NCBI GenBank assembly: GCA_964389475.1
Contig: CAYMFD010000068.1
Coordinates: 1 to 20,828 of the forward strand
Direction of reading: 5' to 3'
DNA from: CAYMFD01 sp964389475
Lineage (GTDB): Bacteria; Bacteroidota; Bacteroidia; Chitinophagales; Saprospiraceae
Length of the DNA: 20,828 bases
Below, one piece after another: positions 1 through 8,001 of the stretch. How positions within the stretch are numbered: position 1 is the stretch's first letter; every line of letters starts with the position of its first letter. Made by a program: the position numbers and the translations under genes. The notes beneath the pieces were generated by a model. That model was given only the letters and a program-made list of their open reading frames with translations, made no database searches and had not been told where the DNA came from.

Positions 1-1
1 C

Positions 2-1486
2 TACATCCTCAGTATCGACCAAGGCACGACGAGCTCCAGGGCAATCCTATTTGACCAAGACTTAAAAATCGTAGCTACCGACCAGCGGGAGTTTAAGCAG
101 ATCTTCCCACAGTCTGGCTGGGTAGAGCACGACGCTAGTGAGATATGGGAGACCCAGCTATCGGTCATCACGGGTGCTATGGCCAAGGCTGATGTCGAGG
201 CGACAGATATCGCAGGCATCGGCATCACCAACCAGCGAGAGACCACCGTAGTATGGGATAGAGCGACAGGCAAGCCTATACACCATGCCATCGTATGGCA
301 AGATCGGCGTACGGCTAGCTACTGCGATGAGCTACGTAATGCGGGACATGCCGATATGATCAAGAAAAAGACGGGCCTCGTGCTAGATGCCTACTTCTCT
401 GGTACCAAGGTGAAGTACATCCTCGATAATGTCGATGGTGCAAGGGAGCGAGCTAGACGCGGTGAACTGGCATTCGGCACGATAGATAGCTGGCTCGTAT
501 ACAAGCTGACTGGTGGCAAGAGCCACATTACCGATGCGAGCAATGCCAGTAGGACCATGCTCTACAATATACACAGCGGTGAGTGGGATGACGACTTACT
601 GGACCTCCTCAATGTACCGAAAGCCTTACTACCGACAGTGGTCAATAGTAGTGGGCTGGTCGCTGAGACGTCCATACCTATACTTGGAGCCGCTGTACCT
701 ATCAGCGGTATAGCTGGTGACCAGCAGGCGGCACTTTTCGGTCAGTTATGCACGGAGGCCGGTATGGCTAAAAACACTTACGGTACAGGGTGCTTTATGG
801 TGGCCAACACAGGAGACACGGCCGTAGAAAGTCAAAACTCCCTACTCACCACCATCGCATGGCAGATCGATGGCAAGACGACGTATGCCCTTGAGGGCAG
901 CGTATTCGTCGCTGGATCAGCCATACAGTGGTTGAGGGATGGTCTGCAGATCATAGATAAGGCAAGTGAGAGCGAGGCACTAGCGGAGAATGTAGAGGAT
1001 AGCGATGGCGTAGTATTCGTCCCTGCCCTCACTGGGCTGGGTGCTCCCTACTGGGACAGCTATGCCCGGGGTACCATCGTAGGTATCAGCCGCGGTACGA
1101 CGCGTGCCCATATCGTGCGAGCAGCCCTAGAGGGTATTGCCTACCAGGTCCGTGATGTGGTCGATGCCATGACGGCGGACTTCGGCAAGCCGCTGGAGCT
1201 CCTGCGTGTAGATGGTGGTGCAGCGATGAACGGCTTCCTGATGCAGACACAAGCCGACTACCTGCAGTGTCCTGTCGAGGTCGCAAGCATAAACGAAACT
1301 ACCGCCCTAGGTGCGGCACTACTAGCCGGTCTTGCAGTCGGCTACTGGGACGACCTCGATCAAGTAAAAGCCAAACTACAGCCTGCCAGCGCCTATCAAC
1401 CTCAAGCCAAGGCGGAAGAAATCAACCAGAGTTACGAACAATGGCAAGACGCCGTACGTAGGTCAAGGGGGTGGGTAAAAGAATAA
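2..1486 (+). CDS. glpK: Glycerol kinase (5' partial)
   Basis: GlpK phosphorylates glycerol to sn-glycerol 3-phosphate with ATP in the cytoplasm; it is an FGGY-family sugar kinase. The reading frame is open from base 2, beginning YILSIDQGTTSSRAILFD, the N-terminal phosphate-binding motif of the family. By comparison with E. coli GlpK only about 3-5 residues are missing at the window edge. An ATG at 179 is in frame but lies well inside the conserved domain, so it is not the start. Later hallmarks are GTIDSWLVYKLTGG, the GIAGDQQAALFG segment with the expected catalytic Asp, KNTYGTGCFM, and the C-terminal ATP-binding DGGAAMNGFLMQ. About 494 residues are visible, normal for the family. glpD follows after 92 bp on the same strand, so joint expression is likely. 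Confidence 0.96.
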   Translation, partial: YILSIDQGTTSSRAILFDQDLKIVATDQREFKQIFPQSGWVEHDASEIWETQLSVITGAMAKADVEATDIAGIGITNQRETTVVWDRATGKPIHHAIVWQDRRTASYCDELRNAGHADMIKKKTGLVLDAYFSGTKVKYILDNVDGARERARRGELAFGTIDSWLVYKLTGGKSHITDASNASRTMLYNIHSGEWDDDLLDLLNVPKALLPTVVNSSGLVAETSIPILGAAVPISGIAGDQQAALFGQLCTEAGMAKNTYGTGCFMVANTGDTAVESQNSLLTTIAWQIDGKTTYALEGSVFVAGSAIQWLRDGLQIIDKASESEALAENVEDSDGVVFVPALTGLGAPYWDSYARGTIVGISRGTTRAHIVRAALEGIAYQVRDVVDAMTADFGKPLELLRVDGGAAMNGFLMQTQADYLQCPVEVASINETTALGAALLAGLAVGYWDDLDQVKAKLQPASAYQPQAKAEEINQSYEQWQDAVRRSRGWVKE

Positions 1487-1578
1487 GACTCATCTACAAT
1501 GTGTGATTATACCACAGGACTATGCTACTAATAGTACCAGCAAGAGGTATTGCAACAGAAATGAGATAATAAGACCGA

Positions 1579-3060
1579 ATGCAGAGACAAGCGCAAATAA
1601 GTCAATTAAATAGCGGTGATACATATGACCTAGTCGTGATAGGCGGCGGAGCGAGCGGCCTAGGCGTAGCACTAGACGCAGTATCTCGTAAGCTTAAGGT
1701 CCTCCTCGTGGAGAAATATGACTTTGGCAAGGGCACGTCGAGCCGCAGTACCAAGCTCGTGCATGGTGGTGTCCGCTACCTACAGCAGGGCAATGTGCGA
1801 CTCGTCATGGAAGCCCTGCGCGAACGAGGCTACCTGCTCAAGCAAGCGGCACACAATGCCCATGTGCAGGACTTCATCGTGCCTTTTTACAAGCGATGGG
1901 AAGGCCTCTACTACTATGCTGGCCTTAAGGCCTACGACTGGCTATCCGGCAAGTGGTCGCTGGGTGGTAGCAAGTGGCTATCGGCAGACACGGTCATCAA
2001 GCGTCTGCCTAACATCGAGGGCGATGGTCTCAAGGGAGGTATCCTGTACACCGACGGCCAATTCGATGACAGCCGCCTGTGCATAGACCTAGTACGAACC
2101 ATCGTACAGCACGGTGGCCAGGCGATCAATTATATGTCTGCCCGAGAGATCGTCAAAACCCATGGCAAGGCAAGTGGTGTCGTCCTACACGATGAGATCA
2201 ACGGTGAGAGCCATACCGTAGCTACTAAGGCAGTCGTTAACGCGGCAGGAGTATTCACCGACTCGATACTCCGGATGGACGGTGCCGCTGAATCGACCAA
2301 GACAATCGTGCCGAGCAGGGGCAGCCATATCGTACTTGACGGTAGCTTCCTCAAGAGCGATACTGCCATCATGATACCCAAGACGGAGGATGGTCGCGTC
2401 TTATTCGTCATACCGTGGCTGGGTAAGGTCATCGTCGGCACGACAGACCAGCAAACCCCGGAGCCTGTGCTAGAGCCCGTGGCTACCGACGAGGAAGTGG
2501 GATTCATACTGAAGAACTGTAAGCAGTACCTCAGCAAGCAACCGGCACGAGCTGATATCCTGTCGACATTCGCCGGTCTGAGACCACTCGCCGCACCTAG
2601 TGGTGGCAGTGGCAAGACCAAGGAAATCAGCCGTGGTCATAAAATATACACCTCAGGCTCTGGTCTTACGAGTATCGTAGGTGGCAAGTGGACGACTTTC
2701 CGAAAGATGGGCGAGGACGTCGTCAACCACCTCATCAAGCAAAACCTAGTGACCGCTGGCGAGAGTACGAGCTACGACCTACCCATCACGGGGCAAAAAC
2801 ATCAGACACCAAGTAAGACGATACACCCCTCTCTACCCTACGACTGGACGGACATAGACCGCATCATCAAGGACGAGATGGCGATGACTATCGAGGACGT
2901 ACTGAGTCGTAGGACCCGTTGCCTCTTGCTAGATCGCAGTGCAGCCCTTGGTGTAGCGCCAGATGTAGCACAGCGCCTAGCCACACACCACTCGCAAGAC
3001 GACGCATGGGTAACTGCCCAGGTGAATGCGTTTACATCTACTGCCGAGGCCTATGCATGA
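1579..3060 (+). CDS. glpD: FAD-dependent glycerol-3-phosphate dehydrogenase
   Basis: The enzyme oxidises glycerol 3-phosphate, the GlpK product, to dihydroxyacetone phosphate and passes electrons to the quinone pool as a membrane-associated respiratory dehydrogenase. The N-terminal Rossmann FAD motif is GGGASG at residues 22-27, with an acidic residue ending strand 2 (VLLVE, E45). The family block GTSSRSTKLVHGGVRYL follows at about 52-68, and the FAD-contacting segment SGSGLTSIVGGKWTTFRKMG lies near the C-terminus. At 493 residues it is slightly short for the family, mainly at the C-terminal cap. It follows glpK by 92 bp, and its TGA overlaps the start of the HD-domain gene. I see no clear promoter or terminator in the 92-bp gap, so a glpKD unit is inferred. 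Confidence 0.95.
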   Translation: MQRQAQISQLNSGDTYDLVVIGGGASGLGVALDAVSRKLKVLLVEKYDFGKGTSSRSTKLVHGGVRYLQQGNVRLVMEALRERGYLLKQAAHNAHVQDFIVPFYKRWEGLYYYAGLKAYDWLSGKWSLGGSKWLSADTVIKRLPNIEGDGLKGGILYTDGQFDDSRLCIDLVRTIVQHGGQAINYMSAREIVKTHGKASGVVLHDEINGESHTVATKAVVNAAGVFTDSILRMDGAAESTKTIVPSRGSHIVLDGSFLKSDTAIMIPKTEDGRVLFVIPWLGKVIVGTTDQQTPEPVLEPVATDEEVGFILKNCKQYLSKQPARADILSTFAGLRPLAAPSGGSGKTKEISRGHKIYTSGSGLTSIVGGKWTTFRKMGEDVVNHLIKQNLVTAGESTSYDLPITGQKHQTPSKTIHPSLPYDWTDIDRIIKDEMAMTIEDVLSRRTRCLLLDRSAALGVAPDVAQRLATHHSQDDAWVTAQVNAFTSTAEAYA

Positions 3061-3715
3061 TCATATCATAAAGAGCACGGCTGACCACGTTAAGGCTCTC
3101 TTCGCAAATGATGGCTCTGGTCACGACTGGTGGCATATCTACCGTGTGTGGCGGATGGCGGTCCAGCTATCCACGAGCTACCCTGACACAGATCATACCG
3201 TCGTACAACTCGCTGCCCTCCTCCACGATATCGCCGACTGGAAGTACCACGACGGAGATCACGAGATAGGCCCGGCAAGGGCTATGGCGTGGTGCCAGCA
3301 ATTTGACGACTTATCGCCAGCTCAGATAGAGCACATCGGTGACATCATCAGCAAAGTATCGTTTAAAGGAGCAGGTGCTACCCTACCCGACATGACACTG
3401 GAAGGGCAGATCGTACAGGATGCGGACCGCCTAGATGCCATCGGTGCCATCGGTATCGCTCGGACATTCGCCTATGGTGGTCATAAGGGTCAGCTGATGT
3501 ATGACCCTAGCATCCTGCCGATTACAGACGAATCTACCGACTCGTACACCAGCAAGGACAAGGTCGGCACCACGGTCAACCACTTCTACGAAAAACTCCT
3601 CCTGCTCAAGGACCGCATTAATACGGAGGCTGGTAAGGCTATGGCCGCAGAGCGGCACGCGTATATGCAGTCGTTTTTAAAGCGGTTTTACGCTGAGTGG
3701 GTGGTGGATGGTTAG
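3053..3715 (+). CDS. HD-domain phosphohydrolase (YpgQ/YedJ-like)
   Basis: A 220-residue all-helical HD-superfamily protein. Metal-binding residues appear in order: H28 within GHDWWHIYRVWRMA (23-36), the HD pair at 58-59 in AALLHDIADWK, and Asp in VQDADRLDA (121-129). The long form HDWWHIxRVW is typical of the YpgQ/YedJ group; B. subtilis YpgQ has been described as a Mn-dependent nucleotide pyrophosphohydrolase. The substrate here is not determined by the sequence. I chose the ATG at 3053 over an upstream in-frame start at 3026 because it begins at the conserved N-terminus and gives an 8-base overlap with glpD (ATGCATGA), a usual arrangement for translational coupling. The stop codon lies within the first bases of a repeat that continues downstream. 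Confidence 0.85.
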   Translation: MHDHIIKSTADHVKALFANDGSGHDWWHIYRVWRMAVQLSTSYPDTDHTVVQLAALLHDIADWKYHDGDHEIGPARAMAWCQQFDDLSPAQIEHIGDIISKVSFKGAGATLPDMTLEGQIVQDADRLDAIGAIGIARTFAYGGHKGQLMYDPSILPITDESTDSYTSKDKVGTTVNHFYEKLLLLKDRINTEAGKAMAAERHAYMQSFLKRFYAEWVVDG

Positions 3716-3826
3716 GTATGATTATAAACAGCGCAGGCACAACCTAGCTGTTCAACCGGTGTCCCTCAAGATAACAATCCACATCCTTATTTCTCGACGT
3801 CCCCGGTTTCGCCTGTGGAGGTCAGA
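3711..3826 (+). repeat. Compound palindromic repeat, copy A
   Basis: About 116 bp that aligns without gaps (offset 214) to copy B at 3925-4041, except for one base in a hairpin loop, with roughly 15 differences by eye. It starts with GTTAGGTATGA, which includes the stop codon of the HD gene. A type-i hairpin follows at 3727-3752 (AACAG and CTGTT outer arms, CAGG/CCTA inner arm with one mismatch). Next is a conserved linker containing CCGGTGTCCCTCAAGATA and ATCCACATCCTTAT, then a type-ii hairpin at 3797-3822 (ACGTCC and GGAGGT arms). Confidence 0.8.
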
Positions 3827-3924
3827 AATCTTATTGCATGACATCCCAGGTTTCGCTTGTGGACGTGAGAAATCTTATTACACGACGTCCTAGATTTCGC
3901 CTGCAGACGTGAGAGATATGTCAA
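3797..3924 (+). repeat. 44-bp tandem array of type-ii hairpins
   Basis: Three head-to-tail units begin at 3797, 3841 and 3885, an exact 44-bp period. Each has a 26-nt imperfect hairpin (consensus ACGTCC-CAGG-TTTCG-CCTG-T-GGACGT) followed by GAGAAATCTTATTACACG or a close variant. The whole unit is conserved, not only the palindrome, so it does not have the repeat/variable-spacer structure of CRISPR. A fourth, isolated copy of the same hairpin lies at 4011-4037 within repeat copy B. Confidence 0.8.
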
Positions 3925-4041
3925 GTTAGGTATGACTGCCAACAGCGCAGGCGAAACCTGGCTGTTCAGCCGGTGTCCCTCAAGATAAAAATCCACATCC
4001 TTATAACTCGACGTCCCAGGTTACTGCCTGTGGACGTGAGA
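3925..4041 (+). repeat. Compound palindromic repeat, copy B
   Basis: Second copy of the element at 3711-3826. Its type-i hairpin (3941-3966) is the better-formed one: AACAG / CTGTT outer arms, CAGG / CCTG inner arms and a CGAAA loop. The 13-base core CAGGCGAAACCTG (3948-3960) is the exact reverse complement of the consensus core of the type-ii hairpins, CAGGTTTCGCCTG. The type-ii hairpin at 4011-4037 has good arms (ACGTCCCAGG / CCTG-T-GGACGT) and an altered loop. Together with copy A and the tandem units this accounts for most of the 363-base gene-free stretch 3716-4078; I see no gene in it. Confidence 0.8.
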
Positions 4042-4049
4042 AGAAACAT

Positions 4050-4057
4050 TATCTTTA
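4050..4057 (+). promoter_or_regulatory. Possible -7 element for the glycosyltransferase gene
   Basis: TATCTTTA matches the Bacteroidota -7 consensus TAnnTTTG at all but the last position and ends 21 bases before the ATG at 4079. I do not see a convincing -33 element, so this is a weak call. Confidence 0.25.
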
Positions 4058-4078
4058 ACCCTCATACGTAAGAGTCTC

Positions 4079-4822
4079 ATGTATAAAGATAAAAAAGTCA
4101 TTGTCGTCCTTCCTGCCTACAATGCAGCAAAGACGCTGGCAAAAACCTATGCCGAGATACCTCGCCCCATGGTGGATGAGGTGATACTGTGCGATGATGC
4201 GAGTACGGACAGTACAGTGGCCCTTGCTGAACAATTAGGTGTAGAACACATCATCGTACACGAGAAGAATAAGGGGTACGGCGGCAATCAAAAGTCGCTG
4301 TACAACAAAGCACTCGACCTAGGCGGGGACATCGTCATCATGCTACATCCGGACTACCAGTATACTCCACTGCTCATACCTGCGATGGTCAATATCATAG
4401 GCGATGAGGTCTACCCTGTGGTGCTAGGGTCACGGATATTAGGCAAGGGTGCTTTAAAAGGTGGCATGCCTATCTATAAGTATATCGCCAATCGCTTTCT
4501 CACTCTAGTGCAAAATCTCCTAGTTAGTTACAAACTATCAGAGTACCATACAGGGTACAGAGCATTTAGCAAAGAAGTACTCAAGGGCATTAACTACAAT
4601 GCTAATGATGATGACTTCATCTTTGATAATGAGATGCTATCGCAGATTATATACGCAGGCTATGATATCGCAGAGGTGACCTGCCCTACCAAGTACTTTG
4701 AGGAGGCCAGTAGCATCAACTTTAGAAGATCGTCAAAGTATGGCCTAGGCGTGCTGATTGTAAGCGCAAAGCACCGTCTAAACAAAATGGGCCTTATGCG
4801 ATCACAAATCTATCGACGATAG
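4079..4822 (+). CDS. GT2-family glycosyltransferase (DPM1-like)
   Basis: A 247-residue GT-A fold transferase with no membrane segment. The N-terminal nucleotide-sugar motif is VVLPAYNAAKTL (9-20), followed by the metal/UDP-binding DDAS at 39-42. A DxD-like position is HPDYQY (90-95), where the family usually has DADGQ. GSRILGKGA (about 117-125), EYHTGYRAF and FDNEMLSQIIYAGYDIAEV then follow, typical of polyprenyl-phosphate glycosyltransferases of the DPM1/GtrB type. The likely role is transfer of a sugar or sugar phosphate onto a lipid carrier or surface glycan; donor and acceptor cannot be read from the sequence. The repeat element lies directly upstream, and pfkA follows after 66 bp on the same strand, so a shared transcript is possible. 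Confidence 0.85.
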   Translation: MYKDKKVIVVLPAYNAAKTLAKTYAEIPRPMVDEVILCDDASTDSTVALAEQLGVEHIIVHEKNKGYGGNQKSLYNKALDLGGDIVIMLHPDYQYTPLLIPAMVNIIGDEVYPVVLGSRILGKGALKGGMPIYKYIANRFLTLVQNLLVSYKLSEYHTGYRAFSKEVLKGINYNANDDDFIFDNEMLSQIIYAGYDIAEVTCPTKYFEEASSINFRRSSKYGLGVLIVSAKHRLNKMGLMRSQIYRR

Positions 4823-4888
4823 TCTCACCTAGTTACAACTATAGCGTCATGGTATCGTATCTTCGTGGTGCGAAAATGACACGATTAC

Positions 4889-5872
4889 ATGAGCAAAAAG
4901 ATTAAAAGAATTGCGGTATTTACCTCAGGAGGTGATGCACCTGGCATGAATGCAGGGATCAGAGCTGTCGTAAGGACAGCGGCTTACTACGACCTGCACG
5001 TATACGGCATCCATAATGGATACGACGGTATGATCAACGGTAAGATCAAGCGCCTCGAAAAAAGAGACGTAGCCAACATCATACAGCGTGGAGGTACCAT
5101 ACTGCGTACAGCACGCAGTGAAGAGTTCCGTACCGCAGAGGGCAGAGCTGCTGCCTATCGCAACCTCAAGGCCTTTGACATAGATGCCTGTGTGGCCATC
5201 GGTGGTAATGGTACATATACCGGTGCCAAGATATTTAGCGAAGAGCACGATATACAGATGGTAGGCATACCAGGTACGATCGACAATGACATCTACGGTA
5301 CAGACTATACGATCGGTTTCGATACAGCGATCAACACCGCCGTAGAGGCCATCGATAAGATTCGTGATACGGCAGACAGTCATAATCGCCTGTTCTTTAT
5401 AGAAGTGATGGGTCGCCACAGTGGCTATATCGCCCTACATACAGGGATAGGTAGTGGTGCTGGTAATATCTTTTTGCCGGAGACCGATACGAGCATAGAG
5501 GAGCTGGCAGAAAACCTACGTAAGTCTAAGGCCCGCAACAAACTCTTTAGCCTCATCATCGTGGCGGAAGGCAACCAAAACGGCGATGCACACGAAATCG
5601 CTAGGAAAATCAGCGCCATCACTGAGGGAATGGAGACTAAGGTCACCGTCATCGGGCATATGCAGCGGGGTGGCTCACCTACCTGTCACGATCGTGTACT
5701 AGCGAGTAGGCTAGGCTATGGCGCCGTTAAGGCACTCATGGATGGCACCTCCAAGGTAGCCCTCGGTATCGTCGATCATAAGATTGTCCATACGCCATTC
5801 GAAGATGCCATCACCAAGACCAAAGATCTAGACGGTGACCTACTAGAGATGAGCAAAGTACTGGCCATCTAG
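4889..5872 (+). CDS. pfkA: ATP-dependent 6-phosphofructokinase
   Basis: PfkA phosphorylates fructose 6-phosphate to fructose 1,6-bisphosphate, the committed step of glycolysis. The 327 residues match the usual length of bacterial ATP-PFKs. Motifs in order: FTSGGDAPGMN (11-21, ATP loop), GGNGTYTGA (105-113), PGTIDNDIYGTDYTIGF (128-144, catalytic base D132), MGRHSGYIAL, and HMQRGGSPTCHDR (F6P/effector binding). The Gly after the third motif residue (G108) marks ATP rather than pyrophosphate as phosphoryl donor. One oddity is N107 where the E. coli enzyme has the Mg-linked Asp103 (GGDGS). ppk1 follows 26 bp downstream and purB 3 bp after that, suggesting one operon. Confidence 0.95.
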   Translation: MSKKIKRIAVFTSGGDAPGMNAGIRAVVRTAAYYDLHVYGIHNGYDGMINGKIKRLEKRDVANIIQRGGTILRTARSEEFRTAEGRAAAYRNLKAFDIDACVAIGGNGTYTGAKIFSEEHDIQMVGIPGTIDNDIYGTDYTIGFDTAINTAVEAIDKIRDTADSHNRLFFIEVMGRHSGYIALHTGIGSGAGNIFLPETDTSIEELAENLRKSKARNKLFSLIIVAEGNQNGDAHEIARKISAITEGMETKVTVIGHMQRGGSPTCHDRVLASRLGYGAVKALMDGTSKVALGIVDHKIVHTPFEDAITKTKDLDGDLLEMSKVLAI

Positions 5873-5898
5873 ATCATCAAGCACGACAAACACCTATC

Positions 5899-7998
5899 AT
5901 GTTACCATATATACACCGTGATGTAAGCTGGCTCTCCTTTAACTATCGTGTCCTACAAGAGGCTAAAGACGAGGCCGTACCACTACTAGAGCGACTCAAG
6001 TTCTTAGCAATATACAGCAGTAATCTTGACGAGTTTTTCAGAGTACGTATAGCCAATCACCGTAACCTGGTGCGGGTAGGTAAGAAGACTCAGAGAGACC
6101 TAGATTTCCAGCCGATAGAACTCTTACAGCAGCTCCTCGACATTGTCAACAATCAACAGCAAGAGTTCACCAGGATTTTTGAGGAGACGCTAATACCCCA
6201 ACTCAAAAGCGAGGGTCTGAACCTAATCAAAAGGACTAAGCTAAGCAGTGAGCAGATTGACTACATAGAAGATTACTTCCACCAAGAACTACTCCCATAT
6301 GTACAACCCGTGCTACTAGTAGGAGATAGGATCAGACCATTTCTAAATAATCGAGAGCTATATCTTACGATCCACCTAGAGAAAAAAGATCGTAAAGACG
6401 CTAGTCCAGAATACGCCATCGTAAAGATCCCATCCGATAAGCTCAAGCGATTTATCATAATACCGCCTAGTCGACCTAACCGCACGGATATCATCATGCT
6501 AGATGATGTGGTACGTCACAATATCCAACACTTATTTCCAGGCTATGACGTAATCGATAGCTTTAGTATCAAACTCACAAGGGATGCCGAGCTCTACATA
6601 GATGACGAGTTCTCTGGAGACCTGCTGAGCAAGATCAAGAAAAGCCTCAACAAGCGTAATGTAGGTCCCGCCTCTAGGCTGGTGTACGACCGTACCATTA
6701 CAGACGATCACTTGGTGTTCTTGCAGCAAGTTTTTGAGCTTGAGAAATACGACTTACTACCTGAGGGCAGGTACCATAACAACTTTGACTTTTTCTCATT
6801 TCCCGAGGGCGAGGCTGATCACCTTCATGACTCTCCCCTCCCGCCGATTCCGATCAATGCCCTCGAAAAGTCAGATTCGATCTTTTCAGAAATATCTAAA
6901 AAAGATCACTTTATACACGTACCCTACCATAGCTATGAGGCGGTGGTACAGTTCTTTGAGCAGGCAGCCTACGACCCTAAGGTTACACATATCAAGATCA
7001 TACAGTACCGTGTAGCCAGCGACAGTAGGATCATGCGAGCCCTCATGGACGCTGTCAAAAATGGCAAGCAAGTAGCGGCATTTATAGAGGTCAAGGCGAG
7101 GTTTGACGAAAAGGCCAACCTCCAATGGGGCGAAAAACTAGAGAAGGCCGGCGTTACGGTCAACTACTCTATGCCGGGCCTCAAAGTCCATAGTAAGATC
7201 GCCATCATCCGTCGATTTGAAGATGGTAGCCCCAAGATCTACTCCTATCTAAGTACGGGTAACTTCCACGAGGGTACAGCCAGCCTATACAGCGATATGG
7301 GCATCTTTACGGTCGATCGACGGCTCAACAGTGAGGCAACGCGATTATTTAGTTACCTGGAGACCAAGAACAGGCCGGCCAAGCCTTTTCAGCACATCGG
7401 TGTGGGCCAGTTTAACCTCAATACCATGCTCATAGCTCTCGTACGTCAGGAGGTAGCTAATGCACAGGCTGGTAAGAAAAGCGAAATCATCCTCAAGATG
7501 AATAGCCTCCAAGATCCTGAGATGATCGAGGAGCTGTACCAAGCGTCGCAGGCTGGTGTACAGGTCAACCTAGTCATACGTGGTATCTGTAGCCTCGTGC
7601 CAGGCGTCAAGGGTATCAGCGAAAATATCAAAGCTGTCAGTATTATCGATCGCTACCTAGAGCACTCTCGGGTATTCATCTTTCATAATGGCGGCGAGAC
7701 CAAGGTATTCCTATCATCAGCGGACTGGATGTACCGCAACCTGCACAAACGTATCGAGACCGTCTTTCCTGTCTTTGATACCGATATCAAGAAGAAGATC
7801 ACGACCCTCATCAGAATGCAGCTCAACGATAATGTCAAGGCTCGTATCATCGATGCGGACAACAGCAATCGCTATGTGAGAGACGAGGGTGATATGGCCG
7901 TACGATCTCAGGTCGAGACCTACTTCTATATCAAACGACACACTAATCCTAGCTTAAAAAAGTCTGCCAACAAGGGTAGCGCTTCGATAAAGAAATAA
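5899..7998 (+). CDS. ppk1: Polyphosphate kinase 1
   Basis: PPK1 reversibly polymerises the gamma-phosphate of ATP into inorganic polyphosphate through a phosphohistidine intermediate. The protein has 699 residues, within the normal range. It begins with the N-terminal helical domain (HRDVSWLSFNYRVLQEA, 6-22; SSNLDEFFRVR, 40-50). Head-domain features follow (DRIRPFLNNRELYL, about 143-156), then two phospholipase-D-like catalytic domains. VPYHSYEAVVQFFEQAA (341-357), QYRVASDSRIMRAL and EVKARFDEKANLQW (397-410) precede the autophosphorylated histidine in GLKVHSKIAI (H431, like E. coli H435). The second catalytic histidine lies in LEHSRVFIF (H589). It is packed between pfkA (26 bp) and purB (3 bp), so co-transcription and perhaps translational coupling with purB are likely. 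Confidence 0.97.
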   Translation: MLPYIHRDVSWLSFNYRVLQEAKDEAVPLLERLKFLAIYSSNLDEFFRVRIANHRNLVRVGKKTQRDLDFQPIELLQQLLDIVNNQQQEFTRIFEETLIPQLKSEGLNLIKRTKLSSEQIDYIEDYFHQELLPYVQPVLLVGDRIRPFLNNRELYLTIHLEKKDRKDASPEYAIVKIPSDKLKRFIIIPPSRPNRTDIIMLDDVVRHNIQHLFPGYDVIDSFSIKLTRDAELYIDDEFSGDLLSKIKKSLNKRNVGPASRLVYDRTITDDHLVFLQQVFELEKYDLLPEGRYHNNFDFFSFPEGEADHLHDSPLPPIPINALEKSDSIFSEISKKDHFIHVPYHSYEAVVQFFEQAAYDPKVTHIKIIQYRVASDSRIMRALMDAVKNGKQVAAFIEVKARFDEKANLQWGEKLEKAGVTVNYSMPGLKVHSKIAIIRRFEDGSPKIYSYLSTGNFHEGTASLYSDMGIFTVDRRLNSEATRLFSYLETKNRPAKPFQHIGVGQFNLNTMLIALVRQEVANAQAGKKSEIILKMNSLQDPEMIEELYQASQAGVQVNLVIRGICSLVPGVKGISENIKAVSIIDRYLEHSRVFIFHNGGETKVFLSSADWMYRNLHKRIETVFPVFDTDIKKKITTLIRMQLNDNVKARIIDADNSNRYVRDEGDMAVRSQVETYFYIKRHTNPSLKKSANKGSASIKK

Positions 7999-8001
7999 TC
8001 C

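Noticed and set aside
2130..2621. Antisense 163-codon open frame over glpD
   Set aside because: It is the shadow of a strongly conserved glpD coding sequence and has no recognisable motif.
3797..3924. CRISPR array from the 44-bp-period palindromes
   Set aside because: The whole 44-bp unit is conserved, so there are no unique spacers, and no cas genes are present in the window.
3708..3996. Small open frames on both strands within the repeat region
   Set aside because: They follow the palindromic repeats, have no protein-family features, and are explained by the repeat structure.
4925..5419. Antisense 164-codon open frame over pfkA
   Set aside because: It lies wholly within a clear pfkA gene, resembles no family I know, and is expected from codon structure on the opposite strand.
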